DNA of 64,000 nt from Variimorphobacter saccharofermentans (GTDB lineage: Bacteria; Bacillota; Clostridia; Lachnospirales; Lachnospiraceae): NCBI RefSeq assembly GCF_014174405.1, contig NZ_JACEGA010000001.1, forward strand, positions 2,013,001 through 2,077,000, written 5' to 3'. Made by a program: the position numbers and the translations under genes. The notes beneath the pieces are model-generated. The model had not been told where the DNA came from. It saw nothing but the letters and a program-made list of their open reading frames with translations, and did no database searches. Position 1 is the stretch's first letter; each line of letters starts with the position of its first letter. Below are positions 36,611-45,130 of this stretch, piece by piece.

Positions 36611-36639
36611 AAGATATGCTGGGCAGTTTCATTCTATGA
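36611..36639 (-). promoter_or_regulatory. spoIVA: Sigma-E-like promoter for spoIVA
   Basis: On the minus strand TCATAGA (36639-36633), a 14-base spacer and CATATCTT (36618-36611) fit the sigma-E pattern KMATATT-N14-CATAYAHT with three mismatches. Spacing and the position about 25 bp before the start codon agree with mother-cell expression of spoIVA, which is sigma-E controlled in Bacillus. Confidence 0.55.
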
Positions 36640-36721
36640 TTCGTTCATCACGGAAAATATATTCCTTACACTCCTCATAAAAACTAAAAAAAATATAACA
36701 TTTATCCAAAAAGCAAATCAG

Positions 36722-37018
36722 TCAGTAAATATGGCTCTGTATTATGCTAATTAAACTTCGCACAATATCCAGAAAGAAATATAGCATATATCCCAAATCA
36801 ATTCCATCAGTAAATAAGGCTCTATATTATGTTAATTACACTCCACACAATATCCAGAAAGAAATACTGCATATATCCCAAAACAATTCTGCCAATAAAT
36901 AAGACTCTGTATTATGTTAATTAAACTCACTATACAACCCAGTAATAAACTAACACTTATCCAAAAAAAAATTCAGTCAGCAAATAAGGCTCTGTATTTT
37001 GAGCCTTATTTGCTGACT
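36722..37018. repeat. Tandem array of about 85-bp units
   Basis: Units begin TCAGTAAATA(A/T)GGCTCT at 36722, 36808, 36891 and 36977, with spacings of about 83-86 bp. Each unit continues TATTATG(C/T)TAATTA-AACT and then the block CACAATATCCAGAAAGAAATA in the first two. The last unit ends in a perfect 18-bp stem with an 8-base loop, AGTCAGCAAATAAGGCTC (36975-36992) and its complement (37001-37018). There is no Cas gene and units are not spacer-repeat, so it is not CRISPR. Confidence 0.75.
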
Positions 37019-37234
37019 AAGGGGATGTTGCATAATATATCGCCGGGGGCTATGACTTACCATAATGCACTGTCGGAAGAACTTGTTGCTGTATTTTATA
37101 TGAATCAGGCGAATAATTATGTTCGTGTGCGAATATAAATGTTCGCCTGAGACATATAAAATCAGTAACATGTACTTCCGTCTGTGTGTGAGGTAAGTCA
37201 TAGCCCCCGACGGTTTATTATGCAATATCCCCTT
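37019..37234. repeat. 216-bp near-palindrome (MITE-like)
   Basis: The left half reads inward as AAGGGGATGTTGCATAATAT...CGGGGGCTATGACTTACC and the right half repeats it in reverse complement, AAGGGGATATTGCATAATAA...CGGGGGCTATGACTTACC. The arms match for about 105 bases at roughly 80 per cent. The centre is near 37126. A plus-strand reading frame (36914-37138) and a minus-strand one (36977-37225) overlap it but mirror the palindrome and are not genes. It ends 30 bp before the stop codon side of gpsA. Confidence 0.8.
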
Positions 37235-37263
37235 CCCTGGAATACATATCTTATCTTATATAA

Positions 37264-38274
37264 TTAATCCCACTCAAGTGTTTTGTATTCTTTACTTTTA
37301 TCTCGCATTAAGAGATCGGAAAGCGCTTCTTTTGCTGACTTGCCTTCAAACAGAACATAATTGATCTGTTCAACGATAGGCATTTCGACTTCATTCTTCT
37401 TCGCTAATGCCAGTGCAGCCTTCGCAGAATTTACTCCCTCCACTACCTGATTAACTTGCTTCATAGCTTCATCCATTGATTTTCCCTGACCAATCAGATA
37501 GCCTGCATTCCAGTTACGGCTGTGTTTACTGGTACAGGTAACAAATAAATCACCGATACCGGATAATCCTGCAAAGGTTTCAAGCTTGCCTCCCATTTTT
37601 ACTCCAAGACGGCTGATTTCAGCAATACCTCTTGTCATTAATGCCGCCTTTGTATTATCCCCAAAGCCCAATCCATCAACAACACCGGCTGCAAGGGCAA
37701 TTACATTTTTTAAGGATCCTCCTAATTCAATTCCTATAATATCCGGACTAGTATATACTCGAAATACATCGGACATAAATACATCTTGAATTAAATGAGC
37801 TGTCTCCTTAGTTTGAGCGCCAACAACTATCGTGGTAGGTACTCCACGACTAACCTCCTCAGCATGACTTGGACCCGACATAACAGCAATATCGGCTTGC
37901 GGGATTTCCTCTTTCAATACTTCGGATAAGGTATATAAGGTCTTATCTTCAATTCCCTTTGAAACATTCACAATCACCTGATCGTTCTTTATATAAGGTG
38001 ACGCTTCCTTAGCTGTGGAGCGAATATAGGGAGAAGCAACAGCCATAACTAGGATATCTCGATCCGTACATGCCTCTTTCAAATTCAAAGTTATATTAAT
38101 CTGCTCTGGGAGTTCAGCTCCCGGAAGATTTTTAAGGTCTTTTCTATTTTCATTTAGCATGCGTGCTTCATTCTCGATTTTTGTCCAAATTGTCACATCA
38201 TGACCATTACCAGAAAGTAATATTGCCAAGGCACAACCCCAGGTTCCGGCTCCTAAAATACTGACTTTACTCAT
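37264..38274 (-). CDS. gpsA: Glycerol-3-phosphate dehydrogenase [NAD(P)+]
   Basis: 336 residues. N-terminal GAGTWGCALAILLSGNGH binds NAD(P), and GGSLKNVIALAAGVVDGLGFGDNTKAALMTRG contains the catalytic Lys and the phosphate-binding part. It reduces dihydroxyacetone phosphate to sn-glycerol-3-phosphate for phospholipid synthesis. PlsY, which uses that product, is encoded 15 bp upstream, so the two enzymes work in series. Confidence 0.97.
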   Translation of the reverse strand: MSKVSILGAGTWGCALAILLSGNGHDVTIWTKIENEARMLNENRKDLKNLPGAELPEQINITLNLKEACTDRDILVMAVASPYIRSTAKEASPYIKNDQVIVNVSKGIEDKTLYTLSEVLKEEIPQADIAVMSGPSHAEEVSRGVPTTIVVGAQTKETAHLIQDVFMSDVFRVYTSPDIIGIELGGSLKNVIALAAGVVDGLGFGDNTKAALMTRGIAEISRLGVKMGGKLETFAGLSGIGDLFVTCTSKHSRNWNAGYLIGQGKSMDEAMKQVNQVVEGVNSAKAALALAKKNEVEMPIVEQINYVLFEGKSAKEALSDLLMRDKSKEYKTLEWD

Positions 38275-38289
38275 AAGCTCCTCCTTAAC

Positions 38290-38925
38290 CTATTTTGCTT
38301 CTTTGTTATCAATTGTAACCTTCTGACCAATCTTATTCTCAGTTCCATTCATCAATCGTCTGATATTAGATTGATGCTTAATAAATGCTAAAGTCATAAA
38401 AATTAAGGCGACTATCAGCATATGTAAATCCCCCGGATGTCGTATACATATCCATATAGGAAATAAAACAGCAACAAATAATGATCCAACTGAAACATAA
38501 CGGGTGATAGCAACAACGATAATAAATAGCGGTAAACCAATGGGAATGATGAGAGGATCAAATGTAGCCATTACTCCTCCAGTGGCCGCGATGCCTTTAC
38601 CACCCTTAAATTTAAGCCAAAACGGGTAATTATGCCCAATAACCACGCCAAGCCCGGTGTACATTGTCATAAGCTCCACGAAGTCATAATCAGCAAAAAT
38701 AAGAAAGCGAACCAACATCATTGGAATCACTGCCTTAATAGCATCACCCAGTAAAGTAATTGAACCTGCCTTAGCACCTAAGGTACGTAAGGCATTCGTT
38801 GTACCTATATTACCACTACCGTATTTTCTGATATCTACTTTATTTAATTTGCCAACGAAATATCCGGTTGAAAAGCAGCCAAAAATGTATCCTAAAATTA
38901 AGCAAATGATAATTTTAAGAAGCAT
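38290..38925 (-). CDS. plsY: Glycerol-3-phosphate acyltransferase PlsY
   Basis: 211 residues with five or so membrane helices. The PlsY motifs are GSGNIGTTNALRTLG (motif 1), GHNYPFWLKFKGGKGIAATGG (motif 2) and a C-terminal KHQSNIRRLMNGTE. It acylates glycerol-3-phosphate from acyl phosphate at the membrane. The ATG at 38925 sits 10 bases after AGGAG and only one base past the der stop codon; an ATG at 38934 has too short a spacing. Confidence 0.95.
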   Translation of the reverse strand: MLLKIIICLILGYIFGCFSTGYFVGKLNKVDIRKYGSGNIGTTNALRTLGAKAGSITLLGDAIKAVIPMMLVRFLIFADYDFVELMTMYTGLGVVIGHNYPFWLKFKGGKGIAATGGVMATFDPLIIPIGLPLFIIVVAITRYVSVGSLFVAVLFPIWICIRHPGDLHMLIVALIFMTLAFIKHQSNIRRLMNGTENKIGQKVTIDNKEAK

Positions 38926-38926
38926 A

Positions 38927-40252
38927 TTAAGCATTCTCCTTTCGCTCTCTTATGATGAATTTTAATGATGTCCCAGCGAAACCAAAAGCTTCCCTGATCT
39001 TATTCTCGATATATCGGGTGTAGGAAAAATGCATTAATTCTTTATTATTTACAAAAATAACAAAGGTCGGCGGTTTTACAGAAACCTGTGTAATATAGTA
39101 AAGCTTTAGTCGCTTTCCCTTGTCCGAAGGAGGCTGTTGTAGTGCTACTGCTTCCATCATAATCTCATTTAAGACACCAGTAGAGATACGCAAATTCTGA
39201 TTTTCGATAACTACTTCTATTATTTCGAATAGCTTATGCATTCTCTGACCAGTTTCGGCGGAGATAAACAGTATTTCTGCATAGGGCATAAAGGATAATA
39301 CTTCTCTAATATCAGAGGTAAATTCCTTAACGGTTTTATTATTTTTCTCCACTAAATCCCACTTGTTAACCGCTATTACAATCCCTTTTCCGCGCTCATG
39401 GGCAATTCCTGCAATCTTTGCATCCTGCTCTGTAACACCTTCAGTAGCATCGATTACCAGAACTACAACGTCTGCTCGTTCTACAGCTGTAACCGTTCGA
39501 ATAATACTGAACCGCTCCAGTTCCTCCTTGATCTTACTTTTTCTTCGTAAGCCAGCCGTATCTATTAATACATATTCTTTCTTGTTACGACGTATCGGGG
39601 TATCGATGGCATCTCTGGTGGTTCCAGCAATATTGGATACAATTACTCGATTTTCCCCTACTAATTTATTTACAATTGAAGATTTTCCAACATTAGGTTT
39701 ACCGACTATGGCAATTTTAGGTCGTTCATCCACACTTTCTTCCGTATTGCCACTTTTGAAGTGCTTTACCACTTCATCCAACAAATCGCCAAAACCCAAC
39801 TTTCCGGAAGCGGAAATAGGGAATGGCTCACCGATACCTAAATTATAAAATTCATATACATCCGGCATTAGTTTTTCAAAATTATCAACCTTATTCACAG
39901 CCAGAACGATCGGTTTTCCCGAACGGCGAAGTAAATCCGCAACCTTTGAATCTGCGTCAACTAATCCCTGTCTTACATCAACAAGAAATACTATGACATC
40001 AGCGGTATCAATTGCAATCTGAGCCTGTTCTCTCATATGGGAAAGCATAAGATCCTTACTGTCAGGTTCGATACCACCGGTATCTATCATAGTAAATTGT
40101 GTATTAAGCCAAGTTACATCAGCATAAATGCGATCCCTGGTAACACCGGGATAATCCTTTACAATGGAGATACGTTCTCCGGCTAATGCATTAAATAAAG
40201 TAGATTTACCGACATTGGGTCTTCCTACTATCGCTACTATTGGTCTATTCAT
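38927..40252 (-). CDS. der: Ribosome biogenesis GTPase Der (EngA)
   Basis: 441 residues with two GTPase domains: GRPNVGKSTLFN near residue 9 and GKPNVGKSSIVN near residue 184. Each has NKxD motifs (NKVDNFEK, NKWDLVEK). A C-terminal KH-like domain (VKPPTFVIFVN) follows. Der is needed for 50S subunit maturation. It leads the der-plsY-gpsA set. Confidence 0.97.
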   Translation of the reverse strand: MNRPIVAIVGRPNVGKSTLFNALAGERISIVKDYPGVTRDRIYADVTWLNTQFTMIDTGGIEPDSKDLMLSHMREQAQIAIDTADVIVFLVDVRQGLVDADSKVADLLRRSGKPIVLAVNKVDNFEKLMPDVYEFYNLGIGEPFPISASGKLGFGDLLDEVVKHFKSGNTEESVDERPKIAIVGKPNVGKSSIVNKLVGENRVIVSNIAGTTRDAIDTPIRRNKKEYVLIDTAGLRRKSKIKEELERFSIIRTVTAVERADVVVLVIDATEGVTEQDAKIAGIAHERGKGIVIAVNKWDLVEKNNKTVKEFTSDIREVLSFMPYAEILFISAETGQRMHKLFEIIEVVIENQNLRISTGVLNEIMMEAVALQQPPSDKGKRLKLYYITQVSVKPPTFVIFVNNKELMHFSYTRYIENKIREAFGFAGTSLKFIIRERKENA

Positions 40253-40346
40253 AAATCCTCCAAATACGTGTCCGTACGAAATATAATCTAAGAATTATGA
40301 AACGGAATTCACTTTCATCATTCGAATATTATTAATTAATCTATAG

Positions 40347-41657
40347 TTACATTATTATGGAATTAATAAAGGATGTTCCATCTGATTGTACAATACGTAT
40401 ATTGGTTTGTAAAGCACTTTCCAGATCCTCTACAGTCACATCATCCAGTAATACTGTCTCACCATTGCGTAAAAGAACCTCCGGCAATAGTAAGATTTCT
40501 CCTAAAGGTTTTCCTGATAGCTGGGATATAATATCTTCTCCGGTAAGTAGACCAGCAACAGTAATATTAGTCCCAAAGAAATTATTTATGATTGTATACA
40601 AATGAACCTTAATTCCGGGATACTTTATATTCAGCTTATCTACCATTTGTTGAAGATATGGTGCAGCTAGTACACCGGTTGCAATTGAAAGCTCTCTCTT
40701 CCTGTTATCCCCGTCAAGCTCTTCATAGTACTCTTCAAATTCCACTTGTAAAGAACGAATTAATCCAACGCCATTTTCAATCTGTGGATAGCCCTCATAG
40801 GAATCCGCATCCGGAATTGGCATTTCTGCTTTGATATACCATTCATCACTTGCATAAATAAAACGGGTCCCATAATGCGTCAGAAATATATTCTGCCACC
40901 GGTGGATCGTATCGATTACATGAATGGAATCCTCTTTTGAAAAGGCCTCCAATTGCTCAAGACCTTGACGGAATTTCGTTAATCCTACCGGTACTATGGA
41001 TACGCTTTGCATTTCGGGTAAAAATGCAGCCAGGTCATGAATGGTTCGTTCAAGCTCTTCTCCGTCATTCCAGCCCTTACATAGGACAATCTGGCCATTC
41101 ATCACAATACCACCGTCTTTCAGCCTCTTAATCTTATCCAGGGAGCTGCCAGCGAAGCGATTATGCAGCATTTTGCATCGAAGTTCTTCGTTGGTGGTGT
41201 GTATTGATATATTAATGGGTGATAATTTGTAATACAAGATACGATTGATATCCTCGTCACTCATATTGGTCAGAGTGATATAATTGCCTTGTAAAAAAGA
41301 TAATCTTGCATCATCATCCTTGAAATACAATGTCTCTCTCATACCGGGGGGCATCTGATCAATAAAACAGAATATACATTTATTCCTGCAGGATTGGTAT
41401 TCATCCATCAATCCTTCTTCAAAGACAATCCCCAAATCATCATCATATTCCTTTTCAATATCCAGCTCCCATTCCTCACCGCTTGGCTTCTTAATGATTA
41501 CCGTTAATTCTTCATCCTTGATCAGATAATGATAATCCAAAACATCCTTAATCGCTGTTCCATTGATGGAAATCAACTCATCACCGGGTTCTAACTCTAA
41601 TTCCTCTGCAATGCTTCCATATTCTATTTCTTTAATAATGTGTGCTTTTTTTCTCAT
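40347..41657 (-). CDS. DUF512 radical SAM protein with PDZ domain
   Basis: 436 residues. N-terminal PDZ-like segment (YGSIAEELELEPGDELISINGT) precedes the radical-SAM-like cysteine motif CRNKCIFCFIDQMP (CxxxCxxC). A DUF512 C-terminal domain follows. These proteins are common in clostridia and neighbours of der, but their substrate is unknown. Start 41657 (MRKKAHIIKE) matches homologue style; 41669 (MGL) is possible and no strong Shine-Dalgarno decides. Confidence 0.85.
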   Translation of the reverse strand: MRKKAHIIKEIEYGSIAEELELEPGDELISINGTAIKDVLDYHYLIKDEELTVIIKKPSGEEWELDIEKEYDDDLGIVFEEGLMDEYQSCRNKCIFCFIDQMPPGMRETLYFKDDDARLSFLQGNYITLTNMSDEDINRILYYKLSPINISIHTTNEELRCKMLHNRFAGSSLDKIKRLKDGGIVMNGQIVLCKGWNDGEELERTIHDLAAFLPEMQSVSIVPVGLTKFRQGLEQLEAFSKEDSIHVIDTIHRWQNIFLTHYGTRFIYASDEWYIKAEMPIPDADSYEGYPQIENGVGLIRSLQVEFEEYYEELDGDNRKRELSIATGVLAAPYLQQMVDKLNIKYPGIKVHLYTIINNFFGTNITVAGLLTGEDIISQLSGKPLGEILLLPEVLLRNGETVLLDDVTVEDLESALQTNIRIVQSDGTSFINSIIM

Positions 41658-41683
41658 AATTAAACCCATTTTTCTATTCAATA

Positions 41684-42532
41684 TTATTCTTTTAATGCTA
41701 AAAATGCTGCCAGGCTTCCACGTTTCCCTCCTGTTTTGCGGTGGGAAAATAGCAGATCACTATAACAGGAGGTACATACACCGCTGATATGAATATGTTC
41801 CTCAGTTAGTCCTGCCTCCAGTAATACCAAGCGATTTGCAGCCCATAGATCACATTGATATTTTCCGTTCTCGTTAGTTGAAAGAAGTCTCTCTTCCTCC
41901 CAGTTATTAAATGCTTTACGAAATTCCTCAGCCACCTCTTCACCGATCTCAAAGCAATTCTTACAAATAGATGGGCCTATGACGGATACGATATCCTTTG
42001 GATCGGTTCCGAACTTACTTTGCATCTCTTTCACTGTAACATACCCTATTTTTTGAACAGTGCCTCTCCATCCTGAATGGGACAAACCGATGGCTTTCTT
42101 AACAGGATCTACAAAATATAACGGAACACAGTCCGCATATTTAGTAACCAGGGTTACATTCGGTACATTTGTAATGAAACCGTCAACCTCATCAAAATCC
42201 CTGGGTCTAAATAAGCCTTTTCCACAATCATTTTGGTCCACATAGCGGACATTCGTTTTGTGAACTTGCTTAGATATAACTATTGTTTTGGGGTCAAAGC
42301 CAATACTGGAAGCAATCCGTCTAAAATTTTCCTTGACGTCATTAGGATTATCAGCGATAGGTCCCGAATCATAACCAAGATTCATAGTAGAAAAAAAGCC
42401 ACTGCTTACTCCTCCAAAACGAGTCGAAAAGCCGTGTATTATAAAGGGATATTCGGATAATGCCGGAAAGGATATATGGGGAATTGTAACCGTATAATCA
42501 ATTACTGCTTTCTTTGTGCTCTTAAATTGCAT
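41684..42532 (-). CDS. pgeF: Purine nucleoside phosphorylase, LACC1/PgeF (YfiH) family
   Basis: 282 residues. The YfiH/laccase-domain motifs are visible: HGFSTRFGGVSSG, TKYADCVPLYFVD and SHSGWRGTVQKI, with the Cys and His residues that bind Zn. The family degrades adenosine and inosine or edits peptidoglycan precursors in Gram-negatives. It is often misnamed polyphenol oxidase. It precedes the DUF512 gene on the same strand. Confidence 0.88.
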   Translation of the reverse strand: MQFKSTKKAVIDYTVTIPHISFPALSEYPFIIHGFSTRFGGVSSGFFSTMNLGYDSGPIADNPNDVKENFRRIASSIGFDPKTIVISKQVHKTNVRYVDQNDCGKGLFRPRDFDEVDGFITNVPNVTLVTKYADCVPLYFVDPVKKAIGLSHSGWRGTVQKIGYVTVKEMQSKFGTDPKDIVSVIGPSICKNCFEIGEEVAEEFRKAFNNWEEERLLSTNENGKYQCDLWAANRLVLLEAGLTEEHIHISGVCTSCYSDLLFSHRKTGGKRGSLAAFLALKE

Positions 42533-42579
42533 AGTATCAAACCTTTCAGTTTTACATAATATTATTAGTCTGGTAAGTA

Positions 42580-42930
42580 CTAAATTCCATCAAAGGCATT
42601 TTTGATGACAGTTATCTCGTCATCCAGGATAAATACTGTATCAAACCTGCATGGAGTATCCTGTGGTATATTGTTTACCATCATATAATACTGTGCGGTT
42701 CTTGTGATTTTTCTTATTTTATTGTGATTAATAGCTTCTGACGGATAACCCTTGGAGCTATCGGAACGGAACTTAACCTCTATAAAGCAAAGATAATCTT
42801 CGTTTTTTCCAATAAGATCAAGTTCTCCAATTTTACACCGGAAATTTCTTTCCAGAATATGATAACCAATTTCCTTCAAATACAGTGCGGCTTTTTCTTC
42901 ATATGATGCGCCAACAGCCCTTTTATTCAT
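42580..42930 (-). CDS. YraN/UPF0102 endonuclease-like protein
   Basis: 116 residues of the YraN family. It begins VGASYEEKAALYLKEIGYHILERNF and has the nuclease-like GELDLIGKNEDYLCFIEVKFR (Asp, Glu, Lys). The biochemical role is not settled. The start codon overlaps the last codons of flhX (8 bp) in a translational-coupling arrangement. Confidence 0.93.
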   Translation of the reverse strand: MNKRAVGASYEEKAALYLKEIGYHILERNFRCKIGELDLIGKNEDYLCFIEVKFRSDSSKGYPSEAINHNKIRKITRTAQYYMMVNNIPQDTPCRFDTVFILDDEITVIKNAFDGI

Positions 42931-43216
42931 CCGTATAATCTACCTTACCTTTGATTCTATCCATTTTATCTACAAATACTAATACTTCTGCTACTACTTC
43001 ATATAATTCAGGGGGGATTAAATCACCCAGATCAAGCTTTGACAGAGTATTGGCTAAGCCCTCGTCCTTATGGAGAGGAATATCAGCTTCTTTTGCCCGT
43101 TCTATGATACGATCTGCCAAATAGCCCTTACCGGAAGCAATCACCTTTGGTGCAACATCATCCGGATCATAGGTAATCGCTACCGCAGTTTTATTTCTAT
43201 GTTGCTTTTCATCCAA
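42923..43216 (-). CDS. FlhB C-terminal-like protein (FlhX/YlqH), no autocleavage motif
   Basis: 97 residues from TTG at 43216, chosen because AAAGGGGG lies seven bases upstream. The in-frame extension to 43405 only reads the palindromic repeat and is rejected. The sequence KTAVAITYDPDDVAPKVIAS through LANTLSKLDLGDLIP aligns with the FlhB cytoplasmic domain after its NPTH cleavage site. It has no NPTH and no membrane helices. In Bacillus the similar ylqH is a neighbour of rnhB. No flagellar genes are seen here. It is a partner of unclear function. Confidence 0.85.
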   Translation of the reverse strand: MDEKQHRNKTAVAITYDPDDVAPKVIASGKGYLADRIIERAKEADIPLHKDEGLANTLSKLDLGDLIPPELYEVVAEVLVFVDKMDRIKGKVDYTDE

Positions 43217-43251
43217 ATTAGAATCCCCCTTTCTCAAAACATTAATATATT

Positions 43252-43396
43252 GGCAATTGCGAAACATAATAATTGAGGCTATTGTGTATACAGTGGATAT
43301 ATATTCCGAAGCAAACCATAGCGGAAGGAGCAGGTTTGCGTAGGAATATATATCTACTGTATACACAATTAAGGTATCTTCAGAGTTTCGCAATTG
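43252..43396. repeat. Dispersed palindromic element, copy 2
   Basis: A 145-bp palindrome bounded by GGCAATTGCGAAAC (left) and GTTTCGCAATTG (right). Inner arms ATTGTGTATACAGTGGATAT and its mirror (TATATATCTACTGTATACACAAT) pair over about 36 bp. The loop end is GCAAACCATAGCGGAAGGAGCAGGTTTGC. It has the same blocks as the copy at 9804-9989. It ends 14 bp after the rnhB stop codon (minus strand) and precedes flhX. It carries no ORF of its own. Confidence 0.8.
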
Positions 43397-43410
43397 TATC
43401 AACATTGAAA

Positions 43411-44196
43411 TTAGATAATATTTTTCACAAAGCTTTTTCTATGTATGGGTGTCAATCCGTATTTTTTTATAGCTTCCATATGCCTAGCCGAACCATAGCC
43501 TTTATTACTCGCGAAATCATAGCCAGGAAACACCTTATCATAAGCTACCATTATGCGATCTCTGGTAACCTTTGCCACAATGCTGGCGGCAGCGATGGAG
43601 ATACTTTTTGCATCACCCTTAATAATCGGTACCTGTTTTATATCAACTCCCGGAATCGTTACAGCATCATTTAATAAAATATCGGGCTGTACCTTTAAAT
43701 TACCTATTGCCTTTCGCATTGCCTCATAGGTTGCTTGTAGAATATTTATTTCATCAATTTGGGTTGGTGGTACACTGCCAATTCCAAAACTGATGGCACA
43801 GGAGATAATTTCATCATATAGTTCTTCTCTTTTTTTCTCTGTGAGCTGCTTTGAGTCATTGATATATAGTAGATCACATTCCTTTGGCAGTATCACTGCG
43901 GCAGCAATGACGGGACCGGCTAAAGGACCTCTTCCAACTTCATCGATTCCGCAGATATACGGATACTCCTGATACATAGCTTCGTATTGCTTCATTGCAG
44001 CCATACGATTCTTTTCCATTCGATAGGCTTCAAGCTTTCTCTGATACTGGTTACATATGGTAACCACTCCACTTCGTTCATCATCCTTATACTTTTCTAA
44101 CAGAACGGGTAGAATATCATATTCAGCCTGCATAAATTCCAGCTTAATTAGGGCTATTTTTTTTGCTCCGGTTTCTTCGTTTGAATTATGGCTCAT
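43411..44196 (-). CDS. rnhB: Ribonuclease HII
   Basis: 261 residues. The catalytic carboxylates are in CGIDEVGRGPLAGPVIAAAV and LLNDAVTIPG. A leading helical segment of about 75 residues (from MSHNSNEETG) comes before the core, longer than the 200-residue enzymes but usual for the longer clostridial forms. RNase HII removes single ribonucleotides and RNA primers from DNA. It follows rbgA by 43 bp. Confidence 0.95.
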   Translation of the reverse strand: MSHNSNEETGAKKIALIKLEFMQAEYDILPVLLEKYKDDERSGVVTICNQYQRKLEAYRMEKNRMAAMKQYEAMYQEYPYICGIDEVGRGPLAGPVIAAAVILPKECDLLYINDSKQLTEKKREELYDEIISCAISFGIGSVPPTQIDEINILQATYEAMRKAIGNLKVQPDILLNDAVTIPGVDIKQVPIIKGDAKSISIAAASIVAKVTRDRIMVAYDKVFPGYDFASNKGYGSARHMEAIKKYGLTPIHRKSFVKNII

Positions 44197-44239
44197 CCTA
44201 TTTCTTCCTTACTTATATTTTATCTGTGTGATTCAATGA

Positions 44240-45109
44240 TTATATCTTTTTATCCGGATATTCTAAGGTAATCGTGCCGAGCTTTGTGCTGCGAAAATCA
44301 TCAATTAATAAAATAGCAGCCCGATCTAAATCCGGTTCTCCACCCTTCATCAGGCAGGAACGTTTGATTGCGATTTGCTCCAATACTCCTGCTGCAGTCT
44401 GCTTGCTGTCCACGATTTCTGGCAGAGTCACTTCATATCGATTTGTCAGGACTTCCGGATACCTTTGTTGTAATAACAGAATCAATTCTAAAGATAAATC
44501 GGTAGTATTAATGATCGTATCATTGATTGATCCGATGAATGCTAGCTTTAGTCCCACTGTCTGGTCTTCAAATTTCGGCCATAAAATTCCCGGAGTATCC
44601 AGTAATTCAATAAATTTGTTCAGACGAATCCATTGTTTTCCCTTGGTTACGCCGGGCTTATTCCCAGTTTTTGTAGAAGCTTTTCCAACAAAACTGTTAA
44701 TGAAGGTGGATTTACCGACATTGGGAATACCTACAATCATGGCTCTAACAGGCCGATTCAGAATCCCCCTTTTACGGTCTCGTTCAATCTTAGCCTGACA
44801 GGCTTTTTGAACGATATCCTGTACCTGCTTTACGCCACTACCACTTTTTGAATTCACAAGAGCGACATGGAAGCCTTTCGTTTCGAAGTATTCCTTCCAG
44901 TCATTATTATAACGTTGATCAGCCATATCGCTTTTATTTAAAAGAATGACACGGGATTTGTTTTTCGCCAGCACATCAATATCAGGGTTTTTGCTGGAAT
45001 ATGGAATTCTGGCATCTACCAGTTCAATTACAACATCAATTAATTTCATATCCCCCTGCATCATACGCTTTGCTTTTGCCATATGTCCCGGATACCATTG
45101 AATTTGCAT
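44240..45109 (-). CDS. rbgA: Ribosome biogenesis GTPase YlqF/RbgA
   Basis: 289 residues. The circularly permuted GTPase order is present: NKSDMADQ (G4) before GIPNVGKSTFINSFVG (G1), then DTPG. It begins MQIQWYPGHMAKAKRMM, the signature of the family. RbgA helps late 50S subunit assembly. It is located in lepB-rbgA-rnhB order. Confidence 0.97.
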   Translation of the reverse strand: MQIQWYPGHMAKAKRMMQGDMKLIDVVIELVDARIPYSSKNPDIDVLAKNKSRVILLNKSDMADQRYNNDWKEYFETKGFHVALVNSKSGSGVKQVQDIVQKACQAKIERDRKRGILNRPVRAMIVGIPNVGKSTFINSFVGKASTKTGNKPGVTKGKQWIRLNKFIELLDTPGILWPKFEDQTVGLKLAFIGSINDTIINTTDLSLELILLLQQRYPEVLTNRYEVTLPEIVDSKQTAAGVLEQIAIKRSCLMKGGEPDLDRAAILLIDDFRSTKLGTITLEYPDKKI

Positions 45110-45130
45110 ATAAACCTCCGTATATTACGC

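Noticed and set aside
36722..37018. Possible CRISPR array
   Set aside because: Units of about 85 bp are degenerate tandem copies without distinct spacers, and no cas genes are nearby.
36914..37225. Reading frames of 74 and 82 residues on both strands over the palindrome
   Set aside because: They read the two arms of the 216-bp near-palindrome and have no ribosome binding site or recognisable domain; they are by-products of the repeat.
43217..43405. N-terminal extension of the FlhX protein to 160 residues
   Set aside because: The added 63 residues are translated from the palindromic element. A strong GGGGG ribosome binding site precedes TTG at 43216 instead.
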